A stretch of 64,000 nt of DNA from Thiodiazotropha sp040507035 (GTDB taxonomy: Bacteria > Pseudomonadota > Gammaproteobacteria > Chromatiales > Chromatiaceae): NCBI GenBank assembly GCA_040507035.1, contig JBEVVR010000052.1, positions 62,001 to 126,000 of the forward strand, read 5' to 3'. The notes under the pieces were generated by a model. It saw only the letters and a list, made by a program, of their open reading frames with translations. It had not been told where the DNA came from and did not search any database. This document shows positions 7,980 to 16,680 of the stretch, one piece after another (position 1 is the stretch's first letter; each line of letters starts with the position of its first letter). The position numbers and the translations under genes were made by a program.

Positions 7980-9689
7980 TTAAATGACTAGCAGGCCCAA
8001 TATAAAGAGCACCGGTACGGTCCAGACACTCTGATCAAAGGGCGGCTCGATACGCTGCACACTCCCCCATGGCCCCTGGTAGCCATCCCTGTCGACAGCC
8101 CGCACCCTCAAGTAGCGAACCTGCCCCTGCAGCTGAGGAAACTTTATCTCGGATTGCTCGCTTAGCTTATCAACCTCGAGTTCCTTGAATTCGGGGTCAA
8201 GGGCGATCTGCACCTGATAACGATGGCCGGAATCACCGCTCTCCCAGGATGCCGTTACCTCATCCTCTGTTGCTTCAATGGTGGAATCGACAGTCTCCAT
8301 TGCCGCTTTGAGTTGCCATGAACGCACCACACCAGGAGGTCCTGATTCATTGTCGAGCATGCTGGTGACACGCCAGTAATAGGTGCCGGGTTCGCTAATG
8401 TTCTGAACTCGAAAACGACTCGTCTGCAAACCGGAGACACGATGCACTATCTGTTCAAATCCAACATCGGTGGCGATCTCCAGCAAGTAGCTCTCAGCAT
8501 CTTCAGAGAGCGTCCACTGCAACTCGGTATCACCGCCCCGTTGAATCGTCCCATCCGCTGGATTCAAGGAGAGAGGCGGTTGCGGCCGGGCATCAAGAAC
8601 AAGCTCAGCAATACCTCCCCTACCCTCCAGACCATTGACATCTATTCCCCTTACTCTGACCCAGTATCTGTTGTCCACCAACTCCGGGAGGATGAGATCG
8701 GATTGTGCCGTGACCTGGTCCCACGCCAGAACCGAAAACGCCTGATCCAGGCTGATCTCGATACGGTAGTTGACCGCACCTTCAAGCTCCTCCCAATCCA
8801 TTTGCCAGTCGATCTGACGAACAACTTCCGGGAGCTTGGAGAACTGCGGAGCAGGCAGTAGCTTCACTGGCTCTACCGGAGCCTCACCCTTCACGATCTG
8901 GGTGCCGAATCCTGCATTGACCAGGCGCTGTTGTTGTTCGGCGCTAACCGCGACTTTACCCTCCAACACCTCTATATTGGAGGCGTTGCCCTGCTTGGTT
9001 ACTGCCGCTCGATACTCGGTACCACGCACTGCGCTGATCGCGGACGGAGTGAAGATCTCAAAGCGGGAGCCGGGGCCTGCCGAGGGTCGCACCCGTGTTT
9101 GCAGCCGTCCTTTTACCAGACGCAGCCTGGAATCGACCATCCCAGTCTCGCCGTGAGCACTCAGATGATCGAAGCGCATCTCACCGTGACTGTGTAGCGT
9201 CAAAGCACTATCGTCCGCAAACAGAACCGCGACGCTGCTTTTTGGTCCCGTCTTTAAAATATCGCCAAGATGAATCAGTGTGCCTGATGTGAGCGATGAA
9301 AGCTGAGCACCGTCTGCTCGGGTAAGCTGTACCTGACCCTCAATCCCGGCAATGCGTGCCGGTACGGCGTTGCTGCGTATCCATTTCATCGGCACACGTA
9401 ACCAACTGCCGGGTTGCAGACGTTTCGGATTCTTGATGTTGTTGAGTCTCCTCAGCTTCTCGAAGCGCATAACAGTGTCGAGATATTTTTCACTGAAATT
9501 CCAGAGATTGTCTCCATCCACGACTGTGTAGATCCACTCTGTAGCGCTCGCCGGCGTGGAAAGCTGAAACAGTAGAACCGCCATGAACAATGAACGGATA
9601 TGACCCACAAGCGCTAAAGACCTATAGCCTTTAACCCTGTCCCTGGAAAATGAGTTCTCAATTTGGATAACCCCATGATTTGCTTCCAT
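7980..9689 (-). CDS. FecR and LysM domain envelope protein
   Basis: A 569-residue exported protein. After a hydrophobic export segment ending near STPASATEW comes a LysM domain (YTVVDGDNLWNFSEKYLD, about 50-100) expected to bind peptidoglycan. A FecR domain follows (GDILKTGPKSSVAVLFADDS to SAVRGTEYRAA), then several fibronectin-III-like repeats and a C-terminal hydrophobic tail (VPVLFILGLLVI). There is no FecA or ECF sigma neighbour, so an iron role is unlikely. Its partner is the CHASE2-EAL protein 4 bp downstream, and I infer that the pair senses an envelope signal and feeds it into c-di-GMP turnover. The ATG at 9689 gives a long signal region; ATG at 9584 is possible but lacks positive charges. 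Confidence 0.85.
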   Translation of the reverse strand: MEANHGVIQIENSFSRDRVKGYRSLALVGHIRSLFMAVLLFQLSTPASATEWIYTVVDGDNLWNFSEKYLDTVMRFEKLRRLNNIKNPKRLQPGSWLRVPMKWIRSNAVPARIAGIEGQVQLTRADGAQLSSLTSGTLIHLGDILKTGPKSSVAVLFADDSALTLHSHGEMRFDHLSAHGETGMVDSRLRLVKGRLQTRVRPSAGPGSRFEIFTPSAISAVRGTEYRAAVTKQGNASNIEVLEGKVAVSAEQQQRLVNAGFGTQIVKGEAPVEPVKLLPAPQFSKLPEVVRQIDWQMDWEELEGAVNYRIEISLDQAFSVLAWDQVTAQSDLILPELVDNRYWVRVRGIDVNGLEGRGGIAELVLDARPQPPLSLNPADGTIQRGGDTELQWTLSEDAESYLLEIATDVGFEQIVHRVSGLQTSRFRVQNISEPGTYYWRVTSMLDNESGPPGVVRSWQLKAAMETVDSTIEATEDEVTASWESGDSGHRYQVQIALDPEFKELEVDKLSEQSEIKFPQLQGQVRYLRVRAVDRDGYQGPWGSVQRIEPPFDQSVWTVPVLFILGLLVI

Positions 9690-9970
9690 GTCCTTTTAGC
9701 CTTCTCTAACCAGACCCACCTGACCCTATGTCCCCATATCTCTCGATACCGTCATTATACTCGATTTGTCTGAGGCTTACCGCCAGATACCGGTATCCCT
9801 ACTCTTTAGCCCTCGCAGTCAACTGTAGCAGTAAGGGCCGCGATCCATGATTAAGCAAACACTCACTTTTTAGCTGGTTACAGCATAAATAGTAGTGTTT
9901 AAATCAATCCCAGGAGAATCTAATTCCAGCAACAGAGAAAGAATCGCTTTCCCAATCTTATGGTGACGAT

Positions 9971-10420
9971 TCATCTCCACAATAGACGATCAAGCGAGAC
10001 AGCACCGCCGCCATGGCGAATCAGGTAGAGCATCGCCAAGGCCCACCACATATGCACGCCCCATGCATCCGGGTAGACGAATAACTGGATCACGGCTGTC
10101 ATCATCAACAGGGACAAGGCGGCAAAGCGGGTGAAAAGGCCAAGCAGCAGAAGAATCGGGAAGATATGTTCCGCGTAGGTTGCCATATATGCAGCGAAGT
10201 TCGGTGGCAGCAGAGGCACACCATACTCATGTTCGAAAAGCAGGAAGGTAGAATCGGAGATATCGAGAAATCCCGACACCTTACTCCGACCGGATGACCA
10301 GAAGGTATAAGCTACAGCCCCTCGGGCCAAAAGCGCTATACCCCATTCCGGGACGGAATTGCCAATAAAATCAAAAAGCCGCTGTAGTCTTTGGATGAGT
10401 GCGTTCATGGTAACAAACAA
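9971..10420 (-). CDS. DoxX-family membrane protein of bufferin cluster 1
   Basis: A 149-residue protein with four hydrophobic segments and the DoxX features RGAVAYTFWSSGRSKV and YAEHIFPILLLLGLFTRF. DoxX-like proteins are frequent last genes of DUF692/DUF2063 operons. Here it lies 89 bp behind bufC on the same strand. Its role in metallophore handling is unknown; a quinone- or redox-linked function is only suspected from the wider family. An alternative ATG at 10408 would shorten it by four residues. Confidence 0.85.
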   Translation of the reverse strand: MFVTMNALIQRLQRLFDFIGNSVPEWGIALLARGAVAYTFWSSGRSKVSGFLDISDSTFLLFEHEYGVPLLPPNFAAYMATYAEHIFPILLLLGLFTRFAALSLLMMTAVIQLFVYPDAWGVHMWWALAMLYLIRHGGGAVSLDRLLWR

Positions 10421-10509
10421 TCCTCATGGTTCTCTGTTATTCATCTTATTGTTACTACGCGGCAGCGGAGATTTCAGATTCTAAACAAGCCCCGACCCAT
10501 CGATAATTT

Positions 10510-11292
10510 TCAAACCTGCAACTCGCGAAAAGTGCCATCGAGGAGATGGTGGGCAAAAAAGCTATTTAGATCGAACTCCCCATCCGCTTCCAGCGCTTGA
10601 GTATAAGCCACTCCTATAGTCTCCCCAGCCGCCAGGCTTTGAAGAAAAACAAGGTGACCGGTAGTGACACTCCTGACTTCCACCGCCATCTTGGGTCGTA
10701 TCACAATCACCTGCGATGCACCCTCATTGAGAGAAATCGTCTGCTCCATCTCCCCGCTCTGATTAGCCAACCAGATTTTATATATCGGGTAGTCGGAACT
10801 GATGCAGTGCATCGAGGGGTGGGGCCGCAATCTAAATTTTTCCACTTCAAGCGGTGAAAGCGCGGCGATTTGATGCTGTTCCAGGGATACCACATCATCG
10901 GCATGGTAGGCAGCGGTCCATGCAAACTCCAGCCTTGCAACATCCGCCAGGTAGGGTAGCTCTTCTAGCTCGGGGACGGTGGCGAGATACTCAGCGAATC
11001 CTTCTCCATAGAGCAGCAGCGCACGATCCATGGGCGGATACTCCCTGACATAGGCAGTGGCTAACAGGCGAAAGGCATCCTCCCCCAACAGCCGCTTGAT
11101 CACCGGATACATATCGGCAAGGGCATCGCCATTCAACACCACGAAGTTGTTTCGGTAGACATTGAAGCGTTCCAGCTGAAGACCGTCATCGATGATCTCA
11201 TCCAATAGCTCTCGAGGTGGCTGCATCGGAGAACGAAGGCCATCACAGAATATCTGCTGCATTTCAGAAAGTGACTTCATGGCAAGGCTCAT
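10510..11292 (-). CDS. bufC: BufC-type DUF2063 partner protein, cluster 1
   Basis: A 260-residue DUF2063 protein, the recognition/partner subunit of MNIO enzymes. The N-terminal half has the family pattern MQQIFCDGLRSP, RFNVYRNNFVVLNGDALADMYPVIKRLLGEDAF and AYVREYPP; the C-terminal half is beta-rich. In bufferin systems BufC works with BufB to modify the cysteines of the precursor BufA. The start overlaps the end of bufB by 29 bp, so translation is probably coupled; ATG at 11280 is an alternative. The second cluster carries a diverged paralogue at 14317-15168. Confidence 0.9.
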   Translation of the reverse strand: MSLAMKSLSEMQQIFCDGLRSPMQPPRELLDEIIDDGLQLERFNVYRNNFVVLNGDALADMYPVIKRLLGEDAFRLLATAYVREYPPMDRALLLYGEGFAEYLATVPELEELPYLADVARLEFAWTAAYHADDVVSLEQHQIAALSPLEVEKFRLRPHPSMHCISSDYPIYKIWLANQSGEMEQTISLNEGASQVIVIRPKMAVEVRSVTTGHLVFLQSLAAGETIGVAYTQALEADGEFDLNSFFAHHLLDGTFRELQV

Positions 11293-12145
11293 TGGCTTTG
11301 ACGATGAACGCTTCGGCGAAGCAGACCTCTTTGTAGAGATCGGAAAATTCAGGAATGTTACTGTCCCATTCGATCAGTGTGGGCACCGCCCCATTTGCAT
11401 TGATATAGTCCTGGTAGAGTTGCCATACCTCGACACCAACGGGGGAGCCATGATCGTCGATGCGCAGTGTCGTACCTTGCAGCTGCTGAATCGAGTGTCC
11501 TGCAAGATGTATCTCCCGTACCATCTCATGGGGAACCGCGGCGAGGTACTCTTGCACCGACCAACCATGGTTGCTGCAGGAGACAAAGACATTGTTGATA
11601 TCCAGCAGCAGCCCGGCGCCACTACGCTTGGCAGCCTCCACATAGAATATCTGTTCTGGAATTTCACTGCGCTTGAATTGTAGATAGCTCGACGGATTTT
11701 CGATAAGGATTGTTCTGCCGAGAAAATCCTGAATCTGATCGATATGCTCTACAATCAGCTTCAAGCTCTCCTCGGTATAGATCAGAGGCATCAGATCATG
11801 GGTATACCATTCGTAGCCGTGGCTCCAGGATAGATGCTCCGATACCAATCCAGGTTGAAAACGGTCAACCAGGACCTTTAAGTTATTGAGGTGGGTTTTA
11901 TCCAGGGGACGATGACTGCCAAGGGAGGTGCCCACGCTATGTAGTGATAGGGGATAATCCATACGGATGCGTTCAAGGTAGCTCAGTGGCGGGCCACCAC
12001 GCCCCATATAGTTCTCCGGATGTACCTCGAACCAACCAATATCCGGCTGCTGTTCGATAATCGCCTGGTAGTGTTTCGGCTTTAGACCGGCCCCGGCCCT
12101 TGCGGGCACCGGGGCAGCCACCGACTTTGTTACTCCTTGCTTCAT
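11264..12145 (-). CDS. bufB: BufB-type MNIO (DUF692) peptide-modifying enzyme, cluster 1
   Basis: A 293-residue DUF692 protein, a multinuclear non-heme iron oxidase with a TIM-barrel fold that oxidatively modifies cysteines of RiPP precursors. Metal-ligand motifs are visible in order: WFEVHPENYMG, LHSVGTSLGS, LVSEHLSW, ILIENPSSYL, LLLDINNVFVSCSNHGW, EIHLAGHS and RIDDHGSPV. It starts 17 bp after bufA and overlaps bufC, a compact bufA-bufB-bufC-doxX unit. From work on bufferins the product is inferred to install thiooxazole-type modifications that bind copper; this is family knowledge and not visible in the sequence. Confidence 0.93.
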   Translation of the reverse strand: MKQGVTKSVAAPVPARAGAGLKPKHYQAIIEQQPDIGWFEVHPENYMGRGGPPLSYLERIRMDYPLSLHSVGTSLGSHRPLDKTHLNNLKVLVDRFQPGLVSEHLSWSHGYEWYTHDLMPLIYTEESLKLIVEHIDQIQDFLGRTILIENPSSYLQFKRSEIPEQIFYVEAAKRSGAGLLLDINNVFVSCSNHGWSVQEYLAAVPHEMVREIHLAGHSIQQLQGTTLRIDDHGSPVGVEVWQLYQDYINANGAVPTLIEWDSNIPEFSDLYKEVCFAEAFIVKANEPCHEVTF

Positions 12146-12162
12146 CGGTAGATGGCCAGGGC

Positions 12163-12420
12163 CTATTTGGCTTGCAGGCTGCCGCCTACGATCTTATTGC
12201 AGGTACCCTTGAGCACAAGCATCCAGGCATTGCCCTGGGCATCAACCGTTGAAGTCCCCGCGCAGCTGGTCCCGGGTCCGGCGGCACAATCATTCTTTCC
12301 TGCCTTGGCGACACCGTAACACTTCTCGGTATCTGCCGCCTGAGCAAGGCTCAGGGGTGAGAGCGAGAGAGCGGTAGTAATGGCGCCTGCAATAATCGCA
12401 CTGGTGGTCGTTTTCTTCAT
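12163..12420 (-). CDS. bufA: BufA1-type bufferin precursor (DUF2282)
   Basis: An 85-residue precursor peptide with a signal peptide (MKKTTTSAIIAGAITTALSL to AQA, cleavage near 28) and a periplasmic core with four cysteines at 34, 45, 53 and 74 (EKCYGVAKAGKNDC, GTSCAGTSTVDAQGNAW, KGTC). This is the BufA1/DUF2282 pattern of the bufferins, exported peptides that sequester copper after modification by BufB/BufC. It is the first gene of its operon and has a very strong ribosome site (AGGAGGAGAAA). The upstream region to 12701 is AT-rich; GTAACC on the minus strand resembles a half-site of the ECF promoters seen at some bufferin operons, but this is weak. Confidence 0.92.
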   Translation of the reverse strand: MKKTTTSAIIAGAITTALSLSPLSLAQAADTEKCYGVAKAGKNDCAAGPGTSCAGTSTVDAQGNAWMLVLKGTCNKIVGGSLQAK

Positions 12421-12701
12421 TTTCTCCTCCTAAATATAAGGATAGGGTTAAGGATTCTTCATCTCTTTAAAATCATATGGTTACACTCTTTTCATAAATC
12501 AGTGACCGGGCGCTGATCTAACTCTTGCTTAGTCAATCGTGATACTCTCTTTATCGATTCGTTATAACCCTAGTGCTAATAAACAAATCAAAATAAAGCT
12601 AATCGATCCACTATCATGTTGTTATACGCATATGAAGTGGATCTGGATGCACAGAAGTCCTAAATGACAATAAAAAACCAGAAGACCTTGGAGAACCCGC
12701 T

Positions 12702-14366
12702 ATGAAAGCGTCTGAGCTGATGGTTAAGTGTTTAGAGAACGAGGGTATCGAGTATATCTTCGGTGTCCCCGGCGAGGAAAATGCCGATTTCGTCATGGCG
12801 CTTGAACAGTCAGACAAGATCAAATTTATCCTCACACGCCATGAGCAAGGGGCCGCATTCATGGCTGAAATATATGGACGACTCACCGGCAATCCCGCCG
12901 CCTGCCTGGGCACCCTGGGCCCGGGGGCGACCAACCTCATTACCGGGGTCGCGGACGCCAATATGGATAGAGCACCGATGTTGGTGTTGACTGGACAGGG
13001 CTCCACCGTTCGCCTGCACAAGGAGTCGCACCAGATCATGGATGTGGTCGATATGTTCAGGCCGGTTACAAAATGGGCCACCAGCATCTACAACGCAGTC
13101 ACCATACCGGAGGTGGTGCGGAAAGCGGTACGCATCACCCGCACAGAAAAGCCAGGCGCAGTCCACATCGAACTCCCTGAGGATATCGCCAAACACCAGG
13201 TATCGGCGGAACCCCTTGAACCACGCCGCTTCCGCCGTTCGGTTGCAGACGACAAGATTGTTGATCACGCCTTTGCCCTAATCGCCAATGCCAAGTGTCC
13301 GGTTATCATCGCTGGCAACGGTACCATTCGGCGTCGCGCCGCCAAACAACTGCGCCTGTTTTGTGAAAAAACCGGGATCGGCGTATTGAGCACTTTCATG
13401 GCCAAGGGTGCGGTGGATATGGATGCCGACTACTGTCTCTATACCATAGGTCTTGGCAGCAAAGACTATCCCACCCTGGCCATCGACCATGCCGACCTGG
13501 TGATAACCCTTGGTTTCGATATGGTCGAATACCATCCGCGCCTATGGAATCCGCATAAACAGAAGGCGATCATCCACGCCGACTTCCTTCCCGCGGAGAT
13601 AGATGAGTACTACCATCCTCAGCTCGAACTGGTGGGTGACCTGGCACATACCTTGTGGATGCTTAACCAACGTCTCGAGGTCCAAGGCAGTCCAAACTAT
13701 GACCTATCCCAGCAAGCTGAAACCAGGCGCTTGATGCAGAGTGAACTCTCTGAGCACGCCAACGACAACACCAACGGAACAATACGACCGCAAAAGATGT
13801 TGTGGGATCTGCGCCAAGTAATGGGGCCGGAGGATATTGTTCTCTCCGATGTGGGCGCGCATAAGATGTGGATTGCACGTCACTACCACTGCCACCAACC
13901 CAATACCTGTCTCATACCCAATGGTTTTTGCTCCATGGGTTTCGCCCTGCCCGGTGCCATCGCCGCCAGCCTGGTGGCACCACAACGGCGTATTCTCGGA
14001 ATTTCCGGTGATGCCGGTTTCTTAATGAATGTGCAGGAGATGGAGACTGCGAAACGATTGAACAGCAACCTGGTTATGCTGATTTGGGAGGATCATGCCT
14101 TTGGTTTGATCGCTTGGAAACAGGAGAGCGAATTCGGCCGCCACACCGACCTCTCATTCAACAATCCCGATTGGATGCAGTTGGCAAACGCATTCGGCTG
14201 GCATGGCCATCGAGTTGACCAGAGCAGCCGGTTTGCCGACGCCCTGGAGGCGGCCTTCAATGAACCGGGACCGAGCCTGATCGTAGTGCCTGTGGATTAT
14301 CGGGAGAACATGGCGCTTACACGGCGCCTGGGCGAGATGACGGAACCCTGCCCGGTTGCCAGCTGA
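12702..14366 (+). CDS. alsS: Acetolactate synthase, catabolic-type large subunit
   Basis: A 554-residue thiamine-diphosphate enzyme that condenses two pyruvates to acetolactate and CO2. The catalytic glutamate is E48 in TRHEQGAAFMAEIYGR; GPGATNLITGVADA and the ThDP/magnesium motif beginning GDAGF (about 436) are intact. No small regulatory subunit (ilvN) or ilvC follows, which together with the sequence favours an AlsS-type enzyme over a biosynthetic IlvB. No acetolactate decarboxylase is nearby either. It runs opposite to both bufferin clusters, diverging from bufA1 and converging on bufC2 with a 50-bp 3' overlap. The start is preceded by GGAG eight bases upstream. Other ThDP carboligases cannot be fully excluded. 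Confidence 0.85.
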   Translation: MKASELMVKCLENEGIEYIFGVPGEENADFVMALEQSDKIKFILTRHEQGAAFMAEIYGRLTGNPAACLGTLGPGATNLITGVADANMDRAPMLVLTGQGSTVRLHKESHQIMDVVDMFRPVTKWATSIYNAVTIPEVVRKAVRITRTEKPGAVHIELPEDIAKHQVSAEPLEPRRFRRSVADDKIVDHAFALIANAKCPVIIAGNGTIRRRAAKQLRLFCEKTGIGVLSTFMAKGAVDMDADYCLYTIGLGSKDYPTLAIDHADLVITLGFDMVEYHPRLWNPHKQKAIIHADFLPAEIDEYYHPQLELVGDLAHTLWMLNQRLEVQGSPNYDLSQQAETRRLMQSELSEHANDNTNGTIRPQKMLWDLRQVMGPEDIVLSDVGAHKMWIARHYHCHQPNTCLIPNGFCSMGFALPGAIAASLVAPQRRILGISGDAGFLMNVQEMETAKRLNSNLVMLIWEDHAFGLIAWKQESEFGRHTDLSFNNPDWMQLANAFGWHGHRVDQSSRFADALEAAFNEPGPSLIVVPVDYRENMALTRRLGEMTEPCPVAS

Positions 14367-15168
14367 AATCAGCATACCCAATCTCGGCAATCAAGCCTTG
14401 CTGAATCCAGCCTTTGACCAGGCTGGCCGCTCGCATTGGCACAGCATCTACATCTATCCTGGTTGCCAATGCTTCACATGCGTCGTTGAAACTAACCCCA
14501 CTGAGCAAAGCATCGAGAAAAGCTTGCTCATCATACTCCAGGGAACGAAATCGAGTTATCAGGTCCTGTCGCCAGATCAGCCAGGCGCTGCCTGACTCAG
14601 CCGGCACCACCTCGACTTCGAGTGGCGGCTCCGCGGTGAGCGCCTTCCATAAAACAGGAACATTCCATTCCAGGTCAATGCGAAACATGCAAGGAGAGAA
14701 TACAAACCTCAACAAGGGCCAATGTTCCGCGGGCACGCAAGCCAGGTCGTGTTCAGTGACGAGCTCAGTCTCTGCGGCATCGAACGCTTGCCCCAAGAGC
14801 CACTCAAATCTCGCAAGCTCGGATAGCCAGGCCAAATCCCGATAGCATGGATCATCCTCAACAAGAGCCTTGATATAGGCAGCAAAGCTGCAACCGAAAT
14901 CACGTAGGCTAAAATAGCGTGAAGGGTATTGATGAATATAGCCTTGGACGAGCCGATCGAACCTATCGCCACCAATTGCTGCGCTGGCAGCAGGGTAGTC
15001 ATTCTTCAGTACCTCTTTCAACCGGGACACATAGGCATTCGCGTAGACTGCAAGCTGAAAACCGGGCGACGCACGCCCCGTCGCGCTTACCCATGAATTC
15101 TGAATATCGCTCTCAGGATTGAGTAGGTAGTTCTGAAATCGGTTTTGCAGTTGTTTAAGATTATTCAT
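14317..15168 (-). CDS. bufC: BufC-type DUF2063 partner protein, cluster 2
   Basis: A 283-residue DUF2063 protein, paralogous to the one at 10510-11292 but clearly diverged. The family pattern is present: LQNRFQNYLLNP, FQLAVYANAYVSRLKEVLKNDYPAASAAIGGDRFDRL and GYIHQYPSRYFSLRDFG. The C-terminal half is longer than in cluster 1. It starts 9 bp after bufB2. Its last 50 bp overlap the 3' end of the acetolactate synthase gene on the other strand, an antisense overlap. It should help BufB2 recognise the BufA2-type precursor. Confidence 0.9.
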   Translation of the reverse strand: MNNLKQLQNRFQNYLLNPESDIQNSWVSATGRASPGFQLAVYANAYVSRLKEVLKNDYPAASAAIGGDRFDRLVQGYIHQYPSRYFSLRDFGCSFAAYIKALVEDDPCYRDLAWLSELARFEWLLGQAFDAAETELVTEHDLACVPAEHWPLLRFVFSPCMFRIDLEWNVPVLWKALTAEPPLEVEVVPAESGSAWLIWRQDLITRFRSLEYDEQAFLDALLSGVSFNDACEALATRIDVDAVPMRAASLVKGWIQQGLIAEIGYADFSWQPGRVPSSRPGAV

Positions 15169-15177
15169 GAACTACAC

Positions 15178-16029
15178 TCATGCAACCCGAACCAATTCTC
15201 CGCAATTACCGATACTCCGCACCCGGTCCAGCTCCTGCAGCAATTCAGCAAGGAGAGGTATTTGGTCATCACGCTCAATCATGGTGCTTACCCGGCCAAA
15301 GCGTTTTATCGCATCCGCATAGAGCTCATATACCGGATCTGCGATGGGGTGATCATGGGTATCAATAATCAGGTTCTCTTCTCGTGTATGGCCTGCCAGG
15401 TGTATCTGATAGACCCGTTCACCCGGTATCGCTTGCAAGTACTCCATCGGATTGAATCTATGATTAAAGGCACTGACATAGACATTATTTATGTCCAGCA
15501 GCAGCAGACAATCCGCACGTTCCGCAACCTCGCATAAAAAGTCCCATTCAGTGAGCTGAGACTCACTATAGGTTATATAACTCGATACGTTCTCCAGCAG
15601 CATCTGACGCCCCAGATACTCCTGCACTCTGGAAATTCGCTCCACCACATGACCAATCGCTTCCTCCGTATAGGGCAGAGGAAGAAGGTCATGGGTATTC
15701 AGCTTATCCATACCTGTCCAGCAGAGATGATCGGAAAACCACTCCGGTTCAACCCTTTGTATAAGGGCCTTTAACCTGTCCAAATAGGTGTAATCCAATG
15801 GATCGACGCTTCCAATAGACATCGACACACCGTGCATTACCAGCGGATATAATTCACGAATCCGATCCAGGTAGTGGAGCGGCTTACCGCCATCCACCAT
15901 GTAATTCTCAGATATGATTTCAAACCAATCTACATTGGGCCTTGTATTGAGCACATCATCATAGTGCTGTCGGCGCAGTCCCAGGCCATAGCCGAGAAAA
16001 GGTCTTTGACTTTCATTCACTTCAGTCAC
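15178..16029 (-). CDS. bufB: BufB-type MNIO (DUF692) peptide-modifying enzyme, cluster 2
   Basis: A 283-residue DUF692 enzyme with the same ordered motifs as cluster 1: WFEIISENYMVDGG, VMHGVSMSIGSVDPLD, FSDHLCWTG, LLENVSSYI, LLLDINNVYVSAFNH, QIHLAGHT and IDTHDHPI. It lacks the proline-rich N-terminal lead of BufB1. The gene is 90 bp behind bufA2, with a strong RNA hairpin in the gap, and 9 bp before bufC2. The two MNIO enzymes are too different for a recent local duplication; each probably serves its own precursor. Confidence 0.93.
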   Translation of the reverse strand: MTEVNESQRPFLGYGLGLRRQHYDDVLNTRPNVDWFEIISENYMVDGGKPLHYLDRIRELYPLVMHGVSMSIGSVDPLDYTYLDRLKALIQRVEPEWFSDHLCWTGMDKLNTHDLLPLPYTEEAIGHVVERISRVQEYLGRQMLLENVSSYITYSESQLTEWDFLCEVAERADCLLLLDINNVYVSAFNHRFNPMEYLQAIPGERVYQIHLAGHTREENLIIDTHDHPIADPVYELYADAIKRFGRVSTMIERDDQIPLLAELLQELDRVRSIGNCGELVRVA

Positions 16030-16070
16030 AACAGATCCCCAGATTCAATATGTCTCGATGTAATTTCAGA

Positions 16071-16104
16071 ACTGGTGTCACTATCCTTGGATAGTGACAC
16101 CAGT
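16071..16104 (-). promoter_or_regulatory. Perfect 14-bp stem-loop between bufA2 and bufB2
   Basis: ACTGGTGTCACTAT (16071-16084) pairs perfectly with 16091-16104 around a 6-base loop. No T-tract follows on the minus strand, so it is not a classical terminator. Its position just after a small abundant precursor gene and before the enzyme gene fits an attenuating or mRNA-stabilising hairpin that sets a high bufA:bufB ratio. Confidence 0.7.
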
Positions 16105-16119
16105 CCATCACTGTCTGAC

Positions 16120-16386
16120 TTATTCCGCAGGTTTGTCGACGGAGCCGCCGATCTCTTCACAGGCGTGCTTGGACATGTTGACAAAACCCTGACCCTTACA
16201 AGATGCCATGCCTTTACAGGCATTATTGGCAGTTTTGCAGTCGTTGTGTCCCTTGCATTTATTGACACCGTAACAGTGTACATTCGCTTCACTCCCCGCT
16301 TGTACCGTTGCCACGGGCGCAATTGAAAACAGGGTGGCTGCGGTCGAGGCCAATGCCAGAGAGGCTAATTTTCTACGTGTAATCAT
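16120..16386 (-). CDS. bufA: BufA2-type bufferin precursor, six cysteines
   Basis: An 88-residue precursor with a signal peptide (MITRRKLASLALASTAATLF to VQA) carrying a twin arginine. The core has six cysteines at 38, 44, 50, 57, 63 and 76, the first five in a near-regular ladder (C-x5-C-x5-C-x6-C-x5-C) with repeats of the type CKGxxxC. This is the BufA2 pattern of bufferin-type metallophores, unlike the four-cysteine BufA1 at 12163. The ATG at 16384-16386 follows an ideal GAAGGAGAT site; the open frame runs 33 codons further upstream without signal-peptide character. It heads the operon with bufB2 and bufC2. Confidence 0.92.
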   Translation of the reverse strand: MITRRKLASLALASTAATLFSIAPVATVQAGSEANVHCYGVNKCKGHNDCKTANNACKGMASCKGQGFVNMSKHACEEIGGSVDKPAE

Positions 16387-16680
16387 TGAGATCTCCTTCG
16401 GCTGTAGATTGCATTCTGTTGAATAGTTATCGCAGCGTGGCTTAGCCAGCTTGCAACTCAATTGTTGAAAACAAATATCACGCAAGTATCACGGAGTCCT
16501 AACAATAGTCTTCAGCCTTCCAAACTCCTTGAACACGGTGAGATCGGCTATTTTCGATAAACAGATCGGAGGAATAACCAAACGGTGCAGCAGATTGGCC
16601 AGCTCGGTAGGTCTAATAATTTTTGAACCACTGCCGATAACATAAGAGCGGGACCACACGGCCAGGAGCCAGCTCACAGC

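Noticed and set aside
12421..12701. ECF-type promoter GTAACC before bufA1
   Set aside because: Only the -35 half-site fits; the -10 does not match and nothing similar precedes bufA2.
16071..16104. Intrinsic terminator after bufA2
   Set aside because: The stem is strong but no T-run follows on the transcribed strand.
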